NCBI GenBank assembly: GCA_016198805.1
Contig: JACQHU010000168.1
Coordinates: 1-19,050 of the forward strand
Direction of reading: 5' to 3'
Length of the DNA stretch: 19,050 nt
DNA from: Armatimonadota bacterium
Lineage (GTDB): Bacteria > Sysuimicrobiota > Sysuimicrobiia > Sysuimicrobiales > Humicultoraceae
Position numbers and translations under genes: made by a program. The notes under the pieces are model-generated. The model was given only the letters and a program-made list of their open reading frames with translations, had not been told where the DNA came from and ran no database searches. Positions 8,184-16,177 of the stretch are shown piece by piece. The first letter of the stretch is position 1. The number at the start of each line of letters is the position of its first letter.

Positions 8184-9448
8184 CAGGCCGCGAGCCACTG
8201 GGGGATGCCGCTGCGCAGTTCGGTGAGCGTCACGCTCAGCGTGATCCGCTGCCCCTCGCGAAAGACCTCCACCTTCACGACCTCACCGGGCTTCTTCTTG
8301 AAGATCTCGCGCCGCAGATCGCTGATGTTGCTGATCTTCTGGCCGTCGATGGCGACGATGATGTCCTGGGGCCGCATGCCGGCCCGTTCGGCGGGGCTGC
8401 CGGGCTGCGGCACCACCAGGACCCCATGGTCGATCGGGAGCCCGTACGCGCGCGCCGTATTCGGGTCGATCTCGCCTCGGATCTCCACGCCCAGCGCCGG
8501 CCGTACGACCCGGCCGCGTGTGATGATCTGATCCATCACGACGCGCGCGTGATCGATGGGAATCGCGAAGCCGATCCCCTGCGCCTCCCGGATGATGGCG
8601 GTATTGATGCCGATCAACCGCCCGCTCGAATCCAGCAGCGCGCCGCCGGAGTTGCCGGGGTTGATGGCCGCGTCGGTCTGGATCAGGTTCTCGACGACGA
8701 AGTCCGGCCCCGCCTGGATGCTGCGGTTCAGGGCGCTGACGACGCCGACGGTCACCGTGCTGCCCAGACCGAACGGGTTGCCGATGGCGATCGCCAGCTG
8801 CCCGACCTGCAGCGTGCCGGACGACCCCAGCTCCACCACCGGCAGCAGCTGGGGGCTGTCCACTTTGACCACGGCCAGATCCGAGAACCGGTCGGCGCCG
8901 AGCACGCGGCCGCGCAGCGACCGGCCCGACAGCAGCGTCACCGTGATCTCCTGCGCCCCCTGAACGACATGGTTGTTGGTCAGGATCAGCCCGTCGCGCC
9001 GGATGATGACACCCGACCCCTGGCCTTCCTGCGGGAACAGCCCAAACGGCGTCGCGACCTGTGCCCGGACGTTGAGGTTCACGACGGCCGGCCGCGCGGT
9101 CTGCACGACCCTGGTGATGACCGACTCCTCTCGTTCGACGACGCGCGGGCCTGAGACGGCGGGCGGCGCGGCGCTTGCAGGTGGCGGGGTGGCTGCAGGC
9201 GGTGCGGGACTCGCAGGGGGTGTAATGCCTGCAGGCGGTGCGGGACTCGCAGGCGGCGCGCCTGGAGCGGGTGCCGGCGGTTGGGCGGCGGGCGGTACGG
9301 GCACCACCGTCCCCAATTGGGGGCCGAGCACGAACCCGATCCGCGGGGCCACGTATCCTCCCAGCACGCCTGCAAGCACCAGGACGGCGAGCAGCGAAAG
9401 GCTCCGATTCACGGGGCGTTTCGGTGAGGGACTACTGCCGACGGACAC
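8183..9448 (-). CDS. HtrA/DegP-like serine protease with PDZ domain
   Basis: This 421-residue envelope protease has a short cytoplasmic start, one hydrophobic segment (about 18-40, signal anchor or signal peptide), a Pro/Ala-rich linker (about 45-100), a trypsin-like domain (about 105-300) and one PDZ domain (about 316-410). The catalytic triad is visible: His160 in LTNNHVV, Asp190 in RFSDLAVVKVD and Ser267 in NPGNSGGALL. One PDZ domain matches DegS and the Gram-positive HtrA type and not DegP, which has two. The likely job is degradation or sensing of misfolded exported proteins. The GTG start is preceded by AAGGAGG at 8-nt spacing. It is the first gene of the minus-strand unit, just below an extended -10 promoter, and its stop overlaps glpX. 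The exact paralog (htrA, degS or degQ) is not decidable, so no symbol is given. Confidence 0.93.
   Translation of the reverse strand: MSVGSSPSPKRPVNRSLSLLAVLVLAGVLGGYVAPRIGFVLGPQLGTVVPVPPAAQPPAPAPGAPPASPAPPAGITPPASPAPPAATPPPASAAPPAVSGPRVVEREESVITRVVQTARPAVVNLNVRAQVATPFGLFPQEGQGSGVIIRRDGLILTNNHVVQGAQEITVTLLSGRSLRGRVLGADRFSDLAVVKVDSPQLLPVVELGSSGTLQVGQLAIAIGNPFGLGSTVTVGVVSALNRSIQAGPDFVVENLIQTDAAINPGNSGGALLDSSGRLIGINTAIIREAQGIGFAIPIDHARVVMDQIITRGRVVRPALGVEIRGEIDPNTARAYGLPIDHGVLVVPQPGSPAERAGMRPQDIIVAIDGQKISNISDLRREIFKKKPGEVVKVEVFREGQRITLSVTLTELRSGIPQWLAA
9193..9253. repeat. 36-bp in-frame tandem repeat in the protease linker
   Basis: A 25-bp core (9193-9217) recurs exactly at 9229-9253, a period of 36 bp or 12 codons. 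On the minus strand it encodes repeats of the type PPASPAPPAG in the Pro/Ala-rich linker. Partial further copies flank it. Whole-unit changes would lengthen or shorten the linker without a frameshift. Confidence 0.85.
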
Positions 9449-9456
9449 GACGGACG

Positions 9457-9463
9457 CCTCCTT
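9457..9463 (-). promoter_or_regulatory. Strong ribosome binding site for the HtrA-like gene
   Basis: AAGGAGG on the minus strand lies 8 nt before the GTG at 9448. It is the best Shine-Dalgarno match I found in the window and fixes the protease start. Confidence 0.8.
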
Positions 9464-9524
9464 GGTTCCTCTGCGAACCTGCTGGGAATACGTCAGGTCG
9501 GGGGAAACCTACCACATTGACATC

Positions 9525-9533
9525 ATTATAACA
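9525..9533 (-). promoter_or_regulatory. Extended -10 promoter for the htrA-glpX-nagZ-nagA unit
   Basis: The minus strand reads TGTTATAAT, a perfect extended -10 element (TGn plus TATAAT). It lies in an AT-rich patch that stands out from the GC-rich surroundings. I see no good -35 at 16-18 nt, as is common with extended -10 promoters. The predicted start of transcription is near 9518, giving a leader of about 70 nt. On the plus strand a consensus TTGACA (9517-9522) overlaps this site but lacks a -10 at the right distance. The 243-nt gap 9449-9691 also has to serve the rightward M19 gene, for which I found no convincing promoter. Confidence 0.6.
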
Positions 9534-9691
9534 ATCCACAGCCAGGGCGAGGGTTTCCGCCGCCGCCCCACCGGCGTAATTTCCACCGTTCCGCAGCAGG
9601 GGGATCGCGCTCGCAGGGGAACTACACTGGTGCCGTCTGTATCCTGCCGCTCCACAGGAGATTGTATCGCACCGCGCTCGAGGGACCACGG

Positions 9692-10828
9692 ATGATCACT
9701 CTGACCACCGAGCAGGAGGCCCGTGCGGCCGCGCTGCATCGCGAAGCGCTGGTCATCGATACCCTGTCGGGAGAGCCGACGGTCTTCTCGCCGGCCATGC
9801 TCGCGCGGCTGGACGAGCTCGTCGCGCGGCAGGCGCCGGCCTCCGACATCCTCGCCGAGTTGGACCGGATGGGCACCGAGGCGCTGGTGCGGGGCGAGTT
9901 GCCCGAGTACTGGGAGTGGTGGGACGCCAGCGGCGTGGATGTGATCAGCAACACGGTCGGACCGTTCGGCCGGATTCCATTCAGTTATGCGTCGGCGCTG
10001 GAGGGCCTGGCGCTGCTGACCCGGAAGTTCGACGCGCTCGACCGCCTGGCCAAGGTGACCCGGGCGGCGGACCTCGAGCGCGTCAACGCCGAGGGCACGT
10101 CCGGGATCATCCTCAACTTTCAGAACACCACGCATTTCGGGCTCGACCTGCGGGCGCTGGACCTCTTCTATGACCTCGGCGTGCGCATCATCCAGCTCAC
10201 GTACAACTCGCGGAACTTCGTGGGCGACGGCTGCACGGAGCGCACCGATGGCGGCCTCTCGCACTTCGGCCTGGCGCTGATCCGCCGGATGAACGAGAAG
10301 GGCATCCTGATCGACTGCTCCCACTGCGGGCTGCGGACGACCATGGAGGCCATCCAGGCGTCGTCGGTGCCTGTGGCGATCACGCACTCGTTCTCGCGCG
10401 AACTCAGCCCCCACGACCGCGGCAAGACCGACGAGATCATGCGGGCACTGGCCGCGCGGGAGGGATACTTCGGCATCCTGATCGTTCCGTTTTTCATCAC
10501 GCCCGAGCCCACAGCCACCCTGGAGCATTTCCTGGCGCACGTCGACCGGGCCGTGGACGTCATGGGCGCGGATCGGGTCGGGATCGGCACCGACTGGGGC
10601 GCCACCTTCCCCAGGCCGCTGGAGCCGCTCCTGGACGCAGAGATGCTCCGGTTCGGCTTCCGGCCCGAGCACCGCACCACCTGGAGCGCCCGGGTCGAGG
10701 GCTACCAGTCGTGGCGCGACTGGCCGAACATCACGCGGGCGCTGGTCTGGCGCGGCTACTCCGACAGCGAGATCAGGGGCTTGCTGGGCGCGAATTTCCT
10801 GCGTATCTTCCGTACTGTCGTCGGCTGA
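9692..10828 (+). CDS. Peptidase family M19 (membrane/renal dipeptidase-like) protein, atypical metal site
   Basis: This 378-residue protein has the M19 fold pattern but an altered active site. Conserved landmarks include His211 (IDCSHCG), His232 (ITHSFS), Arg243 (HDRGKTDE) and Asp301 (GIGTDWG). The N-terminal HND ligand motif expected after VID (residues 21-23) is replaced by Leu-Ser-Gly in context VIDTLSGEP. The bridging glutamate region reads LNFQNT (141-146) with no Glu. I recall a bacterial M19 subgroup with a similar FQNT segment, so this is probably a real subfamily and not decay. No signal peptide is seen, so 'membrane' is only the family name. I chose the ATG at 9692 (GAGGG upstream) over the TTG at 9662, which has poor ribosome-site spacing. 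The substrate, and whether it is an active dipeptidase, are uncertain. Confidence 0.82.
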   Translation: MITLTTEQEARAAALHREALVIDTLSGEPTVFSPAMLARLDELVARQAPASDILAELDRMGTEALVRGELPEYWEWWDASGVDVISNTVGPFGRIPFSYASALEGLALLTRKFDALDRLAKVTRAADLERVNAEGTSGIILNFQNTTHFGLDLRALDLFYDLGVRIIQLTYNSRNFVGDGCTERTDGGLSHFGLALIRRMNEKGILIDCSHCGLRTTMEAIQASSVPVAITHSFSRELSPHDRGKTDEIMRALAAREGYFGILIVPFFITPEPTATLEHFLAHVDRAVDVMGADRVGIGTDWGATFPRPLEPLLDAEMLRFGFRPEHRTTWSARVEGYQSWRDWPNITRALVWRGYSDSEIRGLLGANFLRIFRTVVG

Positions 10829-10874
10829 ACACGCGCCGAGCGCACCCGACGACGGCGATTCGGATTCTGCACCG

Positions 10875-13800
10875 ATGACACGCTGCCCACGCTGCGGGAA
10901 GGACAATCCGCCCGAGGCTCAGTTCTGCATGGCCTGCGGCGCGCCGCTGTTCCAGCCGTGCCCCCGGTGTGGGGCGGCCAATCCGCTGGACGCCCACTTC
11001 TGTCTGCGCTGTGGGGCGCCGCTGGCCGAGGCGGCGCAGGTCGAGCGCCGGGTGCTCAGCGTCCTGTTCGCCGACCTGGTGGGCTCCACGCCGCTGGCGA
11101 GCCGCCTGGATCCCGAGACGACCCGGACCATCATCGGCGACTATTTCGCGGCCATGCGCGAAGAGGTGGAACGGCACGGCGGGGTCGTCGAGAAGTTCAT
11201 CGGCGACGCGGTCATGTCGGCGTTCGGCCTGCCCACCGCCCACGAGGATGACCCCGAGCGGGCGGTCCGCGCGGCCGTGGCGATGCAGGCACGGATGCCG
11301 GCCCTGAACGCGCACCTCGGGGCCGACCTGCACATCCGCATCGGGATTACCACGGGCGAGGTCGTCGCCGACCCGCGGGCGGTGGCGGCCGGGGAGTTCA
11401 TGGTGACGGGGGATGTCGTGAACCTGGCTGCGCGGTTGCAGGAGACCGCGCCCCCCGATGGCATCGTGGTCGACGAGCGGACCTACACCTCCACGCGGCT
11501 GGCCGTGCGGTACAGGGAACTGCCCCCATCCGACGGCGACTTCGCGGGACGAGGGCGCTGGCAGGTCGTGGCCCTGGCGGAGGAAGCGCCGGCGATGAGG
11601 CTGCGCGCGCCGATGATCGGACGCGAGGACGAACTGCAGTTCCTGCTGGCGCTCTACCGCCGCGTCGTCGAAGGACGGAAGCACCATCTGGTCACCATCG
11701 TGGGCGCTGCGGGCGTGGGGAAGTCCCGCCTGGTGGAGGAATGGCTGGACCGCCTCCGCGGGGGGACTGATGGCGCGCACGTGATGCGCGGCCGGTGCCC
11801 GGCCTACGGCGAGGGCCTGACGTACCGGCCGCTGGCCGAGATGCTGCGGGCCGAATGTGGGATCAAGGACAACGACCCCGCCCCGGTCGTCGAGGAGAAA
11901 CTGCAGGCGGGCATCCGCGCGGTGTGTGAGCCGGTCCTGGGGGCGGCCGAGACCGAGGCCATCATCGCCGACCTGGCGTCGGTGGTCGGGATCAAGGTCC
12001 CGGCACGTCGGAGCGGCCTCGACCTGCGCGCCGCCGGCGACGCCCTGGTGCGGTCCCTGCGAGCGTACCTTGTGGCCAGGGGGCGGTCGCGCCCGGTGGT
12101 GGTGGTCATCGAAGACCTGCACTGGGCCGAGGAGAGCCTCCTCGAGCTCCTCAAGCATCTGGCCGTTCGCGGCGCGGACGCCCCGATCCTGATCGTCTGC
12201 CTGGCGCGGCCGGAGTTGCTGGAGCGTCACCCCGACTGGGCCGCCGGCGTCCGCAACTACACCGTGGTCTCGCTGTCGCCGCTGCCGGCGTCTCTCAGCG
12301 ACCGCCTGATGGCCGAGCTGCTCAAGGGCGAGGGCGTACCGGCCGAGGTGCGCGCGGCCGTACTGGCAAAAGCCGAGGGCAATCCGCTCTTCATTCAAGA
12401 GATCCTCCGGATGCTGATCGACAGCGGCGGCCTGGTGCGTGATGAGCGCGGATGGCGGCGGAGCGCCTCTCCTGTGGAGATCCGGATTCCCGACACCATC
12501 CACGGCATCCTGGCGTCCCGGCTCGACCTGCTCTCTCCCCTGGAGAAGCGGGGCATCCAGGACGCCTCAGTCGCGGGACGCATTTTCTGGCTGGGGGCGC
12601 TGGTGGCCACCAGCGAGCTCACCCCCGGCGAGGCGGCCGCAGCGCTGGCTCGCCTGGAGGAACGTGACCTGGTGGAAGAGCGCGCGACCTCCTCGGTGGC
12701 CGGCGAGCGCGAGTTCGCTTTCACGCACGCGCTCATCCGCGAGGTCGCGTATGCCACGCTGCCCAAGGCTCGCCGCAGCTTGAACCACCTGCGGTTCGCC
12801 CGGTGGCTGGAGCAGACGGTGGGCGAGAACACCGATGAGTTCCTCGAGGTGCTGGCCCACCACTACGAGCAGGCCTGGCGCTACCGGTTTGAGACGGGTG
12901 ACCGGGCCCCGGACCTGGCGCGACAGGCCATCGCGGCGTTGCGGAAGGCCGGCGAGCGGGCGACGGCCCTGCGCATCTTCCCTGAGGCCAGGCGCCTCTG
13001 CGAGCGGGCCCTGTCCGTGGTGCAGAACGCGGGACTGACCGACGATGTCGCCCTGCTGCTCGAATTGCTGACTAATCGCAGCGAAGCCATCAAGTGGCTC
13101 GCGTCGCCGGAGTTGTCGGGGCTGCTCGAGAAGGATACCGAGACGGTGCTCCGTCAGGCGCCCCAGATCGGCCGGCAGGACCTGGTGGCGCGAGCCTGGC
13201 TGAACCGCGCGTTTGCCGAATACCTCCGCGGCCGGTTGGAGCCAGCGGAGGACGCGCTGCGTCAGGCGTTCGATCTCTTCAAGACACTGGACGACCGCCA
13301 GGGACAGGCTGAGGCGCTGGAAATCTTGGGATGGATCACCGAAGATATGCGCGGAAAACTCAGCACCGCGCAGGCCGCATATTTGAGCGCGCTGGACCCC
13401 TACCGGGCCATGGGCGACGGGCAGGGGATGGCGCGGACGATGGCGTGGTACGGACGCTCCCTGATCGACAGCGGCCGACTTGAGGAGGGACGGCACTGGC
13501 TGGCCGAAGCGCTTCAGCTGGCGAGGACCCACCATGAGCGCCTCAGCGAAGCGTACAGCCTGGCCGGGCTGGCCGTGCTCGAACACCTGGCGGGCTCCTC
13601 TGCCGAAGCGATCCGCCTGTATGAGGAAGCGATCGCGATCCGCCAGGAGCTTGGCGATCCCATCTGGGAGGCCAACATGCGCCGCCACCTGGGGATGCAC
13701 TACCTGCGGCAGGGCCGGCTCGACGAGGCCGAACGGGAGCTGCAGACGGCCCGCCGGCTGCGCCGCGAGCACGGCGCCAAGTCCGAGGCCTCGGTGATCC

Positions 13801-14204
13801 TGCGCGGCCTCGCCGAAGTCTACCTGGCGCGCGGCGACCTGCTGGCCGCCAGCGACTATGCGGAGGAGGCCTATGCCCTCGTCCGGGAGCCAGACGAGAT
13901 GAATCGCGCGAGCCACGCGGCCACCCTGGCCCGGGTCCGCGCAGCGCAGGGCCGCGGCGAGGAGGTCGAAGACCTGTTCCGTCAGAGCCTCGAGATCCTC
14001 GAGCGCCGCGAGTACAAGATCGACCTGGCCCTCACGCTGCTGAAATTCGGCGAGGCGCTGCAGTGGCTTGGCCAGCCGGAGCGGGCGCGCCAGGTGCTTG
14101 AACGGGCGCGCGGGCTCTTTGCAGAGATGGGCGCGACGAACTTCGTGCGCGAGGTCGACGCCCGTCTGCGCGCGGCTGGCGGCACCCTGCGGCCTACGGT
14201 ATAA
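10875..14204 (+). CDS. Class III nucleotide cyclase with zinc ribbons, large ATPase module and TPR repeats
   Basis: This 1109-residue signalling protein has no membrane segment. Two zinc ribbons come first (CPRC/CMAC at 4-21 and CPRC/CLRC at 29-46). The cyclase domain (about 57-200) has metal aspartates Asp67 (FADLVG) and Asp111 (KFIGDAV), and transition-state Asn183 and Arg187 in VVNLAAR. Lys107 fits ATP recognition, but the second purine-recognition position appears to be Met176 instead of the usual Asp or Thr. An AAA/STAND-like ATPase follows, with Walker A GAAGVGKS (277-284) and Walker B VVVIEDLHWAEE (about 409-420). Alpha-helical TPR-type repeats fill about 650-1100. The order resembles mammalian soluble adenylyl cyclase and related bacterial proteins. 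It begins 46 nt after the M19 gene, with no obvious ribosome site, and ends within the acc promoter. The activating signal is unknown. Confidence 0.9.
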   Translation: MTRCPRCGKDNPPEAQFCMACGAPLFQPCPRCGAANPLDAHFCLRCGAPLAEAAQVERRVLSVLFADLVGSTPLASRLDPETTRTIIGDYFAAMREEVERHGGVVEKFIGDAVMSAFGLPTAHEDDPERAVRAAVAMQARMPALNAHLGADLHIRIGITTGEVVADPRAVAAGEFMVTGDVVNLAARLQETAPPDGIVVDERTYTSTRLAVRYRELPPSDGDFAGRGRWQVVALAEEAPAMRLRAPMIGREDELQFLLALYRRVVEGRKHHLVTIVGAAGVGKSRLVEEWLDRLRGGTDGAHVMRGRCPAYGEGLTYRPLAEMLRAECGIKDNDPAPVVEEKLQAGIRAVCEPVLGAAETEAIIADLASVVGIKVPARRSGLDLRAAGDALVRSLRAYLVARGRSRPVVVVIEDLHWAEESLLELLKHLAVRGADAPILIVCLARPELLERHPDWAAGVRNYTVVSLSPLPASLSDRLMAELLKGEGVPAEVRAAVLAKAEGNPLFIQEILRMLIDSGGLVRDERGWRRSASPVEIRIPDTIHGILASRLDLLSPLEKRGIQDASVAGRIFWLGALVATSELTPGEAAAALARLEERDLVEERATSSVAGEREFAFTHALIREVAYATLPKARRSLNHLRFARWLEQTVGENTDEFLEVLAHHYEQAWRYRFETGDRAPDLARQAIAALRKAGERATALRIFPEARRLCERALSVVQNAGLTDDVALLLELLTNRSEAIKWLASPELSGLLEKDTETVLRQAPQIGRQDLVARAWLNRAFAEYLRGRLEPAEDALRQAFDLFKTLDDRQGQAEALEILGWITEDMRGKLSTAQAAYLSALDPYRAMGDGQGMARTMAWYGRSLIDSGRLEEGRHWLAEALQLARTHHERLSEAYSLAGLAVLEHLAGSSAEAIRLYEEAIAIRQELGDPIWEANMRRHLGMHYLRQGRLDEAERELQTARRLRREHGAKSEASVILRGLAEVYLARGDLLAASDYAEEAYALVREPDEMNRASHAATLARVRAAQGRGEEVEDLFRQSLEILERREYKIDLALTLLKFGEALQWLGQPERARQVLERARGLFAEMGATNFVREVDARLRAAGGTLRPTV

Positions 14205-14205
14205 T
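14200..14205 (+). promoter_or_regulatory. Consensus -10 for the acc operon, overlapping the cyclase stop
   Basis: A perfect TATAAT contains the TAA stop codon (14202-14204) of the preceding gene. The best -35 candidate upstream (CTGGCG at 14176-14181, 18-nt spacer) matches poorly, so activity may need an activator or a different sigma factor. The predicted start near 14212 would give a leader of about 50 nt before accD. Confidence 0.5.
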
Positions 14206-14260
14206 GTCGTGACGGTCTGAAGACCACATCCGGCCGACTCTTCCACCCGCCGAGGCGCGA

Positions 14261-15181
14261 ATGCTGAACTGGCTGCGCCGTCCCAAGTACGGGTCCATCG
14301 AACGCCGCGATACGCCTGCCGGGCTGTGGACCAAGTGTCCAAAGTGCGGCGCGCTGATCACGACCAAGGAACTGGAGCGCAACCTCAAGGTCTGCCCCAA
14401 GTGCGGCTTTCACCATCGGCTGACGGCCGAAGAGCGGCTCGCGGTCACCCTCGATGAGAACTCGTTCGAGGAAACCGACGCGCATCTGATCTCCGGCGAT
14501 CCTCTGCGCTTCGAAGGCTATCCCGAGAAGCTGGCCGAGGCGCACGAGAAGTCCGGCAACCCCGACGCCGCCATCGTGGGGTTCGGCACCATCGAGGGCT
14601 ACCGGACAGCGATCGGCGCGCTGGACTTCCCCTTCATGGGTGGCTCGATGGGCTCGGTGGTTGGTGAAAAGATCACCCGCATCGCCGAGCGCGCCGTGGA
14701 GGCCCATCTGCCGCTGGTGGTCTTCTCGGCCTCGGGCGGCGCGCGCATGCAGGAAGGGGCATTGTCGCTGATGCAGCTGGCCAAGACCAGCGCCGCCATC
14801 GCGCGGCTGCATGATGCCCGGCTGCCGTACCTCTCGGTCATGTGCGACCCGACCACCGGAGGCGTCACGGCCAGCTTCGCGTTCCTCGGCGATGTCATCC
14901 TGGCCGAGCCCGGCGCGCTCATCGGCTTCGCCGGCCGGCGCGTCATCGAGCAGACGATCCGGCGCAAACTCCCCGACAACTTCCAGGCCGCGGAGTTTTG
15001 CCTGGAGCACGGACTGATCGACATGGTGGTGCCCCGGCCGGAGCTGCGCGCGACGCTGGCGCGGCTGCTGCGCTTCTTCGGCGCGCCACGGGTCGCGGCC
15101 ACGCCGCCGATCGCGACCGCGGGCCCTGCTGAGGCCACGTCCACGGCCGTCACCGCAACTGCCGGTTCTGAGGACGTCTAG
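14261..15181 (+). CDS. accD: Acetyl-CoA carboxylase carboxyltransferase subunit beta
   Basis: This 306-residue subunit forms, with AccA, the carboxyltransferase that moves the carboxyl group from biotin to acetyl-CoA, giving malonyl-CoA for fatty-acid synthesis. A four-cysteine zinc finger is at Cys26, Cys29, Cys45 and Cys48. Crotonase-fold motifs follow: GGSMGSVVGEK (127-137), SASGGARMQEG (156-166), PTTGGVTASFA (197-207) and GFAGRRVIEQT (222-232). The last 30 or so residues are a low-complexity Ala/Thr/Pro tail beyond the usual domain end. A modest ribosome site (GAGG, 14252-14255) lies 5 nt before the ATG. It is the first gene of accD-accA-accB-accC, with accA starting 3 nt after its stop. 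The assignment is firm. Confidence 0.96.
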   Translation: MLNWLRRPKYGSIERRDTPAGLWTKCPKCGALITTKELERNLKVCPKCGFHHRLTAEERLAVTLDENSFEETDAHLISGDPLRFEGYPEKLAEAHEKSGNPDAAIVGFGTIEGYRTAIGALDFPFMGGSMGSVVGEKITRIAERAVEAHLPLVVFSASGGARMQEGALSLMQLAKTSAAIARLHDARLPYLSVMCDPTTGGVTASFAFLGDVILAEPGALIGFAGRRVIEQTIRRKLPDNFQAAEFCLEHGLIDMVVPRPELRATLARLLRFFGAPRVAATPPIATAGPAEATSTAVTATAGSEDV

Positions 15182-15184
15182 CGG

Positions 15185-16177
15185 ATGGTCACAGTCCTCC
15201 CCGAACGGGATCGCGAGGCCGAAGCCCGGGCGGCGGCCCTCGAAAGGCAGCTGGCAGAGGTCCAGCGGGAGATCGCCGTCCACCGGCCACGAGCCGAGAA
15301 GGACGGCGCGGAAGCGGACGTCCTCCGCGCCCTGGAAGCCAGGGCCGCAGAACTGCGCGAGGCCCTGATGCAGATGCCCATCGCCTGGAATGCCGTGGCG
15401 CTGGCGCGCCATCCGCAGCGACCCAAGGCGCAGGAGTTCCTTGCCGCGCTGATCGACGACTTCACCGAACTCCACGGCGACCGGCTGTTCCGTGACGATC
15501 CGGCGATTGCCGCCGGCGTGGGCTGGTGCGAAGGCCGACCCGTCGTCGCCATCGCCCCCTACAAGGGCAAGGACACGCGGGAGAATATCGCCCACAACTT
15601 CGGCATGCCCTATCCCGAGGGATACCGGAAGGCCCTGCGGGTGATGAAGCTGGCCGAGAAGTTCGGCTATCCGGTGCTCAGCATCGTCGACACTCCCGCG
15701 GCCTTTCCCGGCGACGCCGCCGAGGAACGGGGCCAGGCCGAAGCCATCGCGCGCAACATCCAGGAGATGACCCGCCTGCGGACCCCGATTCTCGTGGTCA
15801 TCACCGGCGAGGGCGGCAGCGGCGGGGCCCTGGCCATCGCGGTGGGCGACGTGGTCTTGATGCTCGAGAACGCCATCTACACCGTGATTCCGCCCGAGGG
15901 GTGCGCGGCGATCCTGTGGCGCGACGCCACCCGCGCCCGCGAGGCGGCCGCGGCTCTACGATTGACGGCCGCCGACCTGGCGGCGCTGGAGATCGTCGAC
16001 GAGATCGTCCCGGAGCCGCGCGGCGGCGCGCACATGGACCCGGACCGCGCCTTCGCGACGGTGCGCGACGCGCTGCGGCGGCACCTGACGGCGCTGGACG
16101 CGATCCCCATCGACGACCTGGTGCGGCGCCGGTACGACAAGTACCGGCGGATGGGGTACTATGAGGAGCGCCCATGA
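15185..16177 (+). CDS. accA: Acetyl-CoA carboxylase carboxyltransferase subunit alpha
   Basis: This 330-residue partner of AccD completes the A2D2 carboxyltransferase. The N-terminal 70 residues are helical and charged. Then come the classic segments LARHPQRP (73-80), ELHGDR (95-100), FGMPYPEGYRKA (139-150), GEGGSGGAL (208-216) and EGCAAILW (238-245). The segment usually written DTPGAYPG is DTPAAFPG here (169-176), a mild variation. Length is close to the norm of about 320. The start is 3 nt after the accD stop, and its own stop overlaps accB as ATGA, so equal translation of the subunits is likely. Confusion with a propionyl-CoA carboxylase subunit is unlikely because alpha and beta are separate proteins and the zinc finger sits in AccD. 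Confidence 0.96.
   Translation: MVTVLPERDREAEARAAALERQLAEVQREIAVHRPRAEKDGAEADVLRALEARAAELREALMQMPIAWNAVALARHPQRPKAQEFLAALIDDFTELHGDRLFRDDPAIAAGVGWCEGRPVVAIAPYKGKDTRENIAHNFGMPYPEGYRKALRVMKLAEKFGYPVLSIVDTPAAFPGDAAEERGQAEAIARNIQEMTRLRTPILVVITGEGGSGGALAIAVGDVVLMLENAIYTVIPPEGCAAILWRDATRAREAAAALRLTAADLAALEIVDEIVPEPRGGAHMDPDRAFATVRDALRRHLTALDAIPIDDLVRRRYDKYRRMGYYEERP

Noticed and set aside
9601..9691. Promoter for the M19 gene (TACACT near 9623 or TATCCT near 9640)
   Set aside because: Each matches the -10 at only four of six positions and has no -35 at proper spacing.
10773..12503. Long open frame antisense to the cyclase gene (576 codons), with similar long antisense frames at 12567-14342, 13982-15595 and 16529-17791
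   Set aside because: They mirror strongly supported genes, show no recognisable domains, and have Arg/His/Gln-rich composition expected from reading GC-rich codons backwards.
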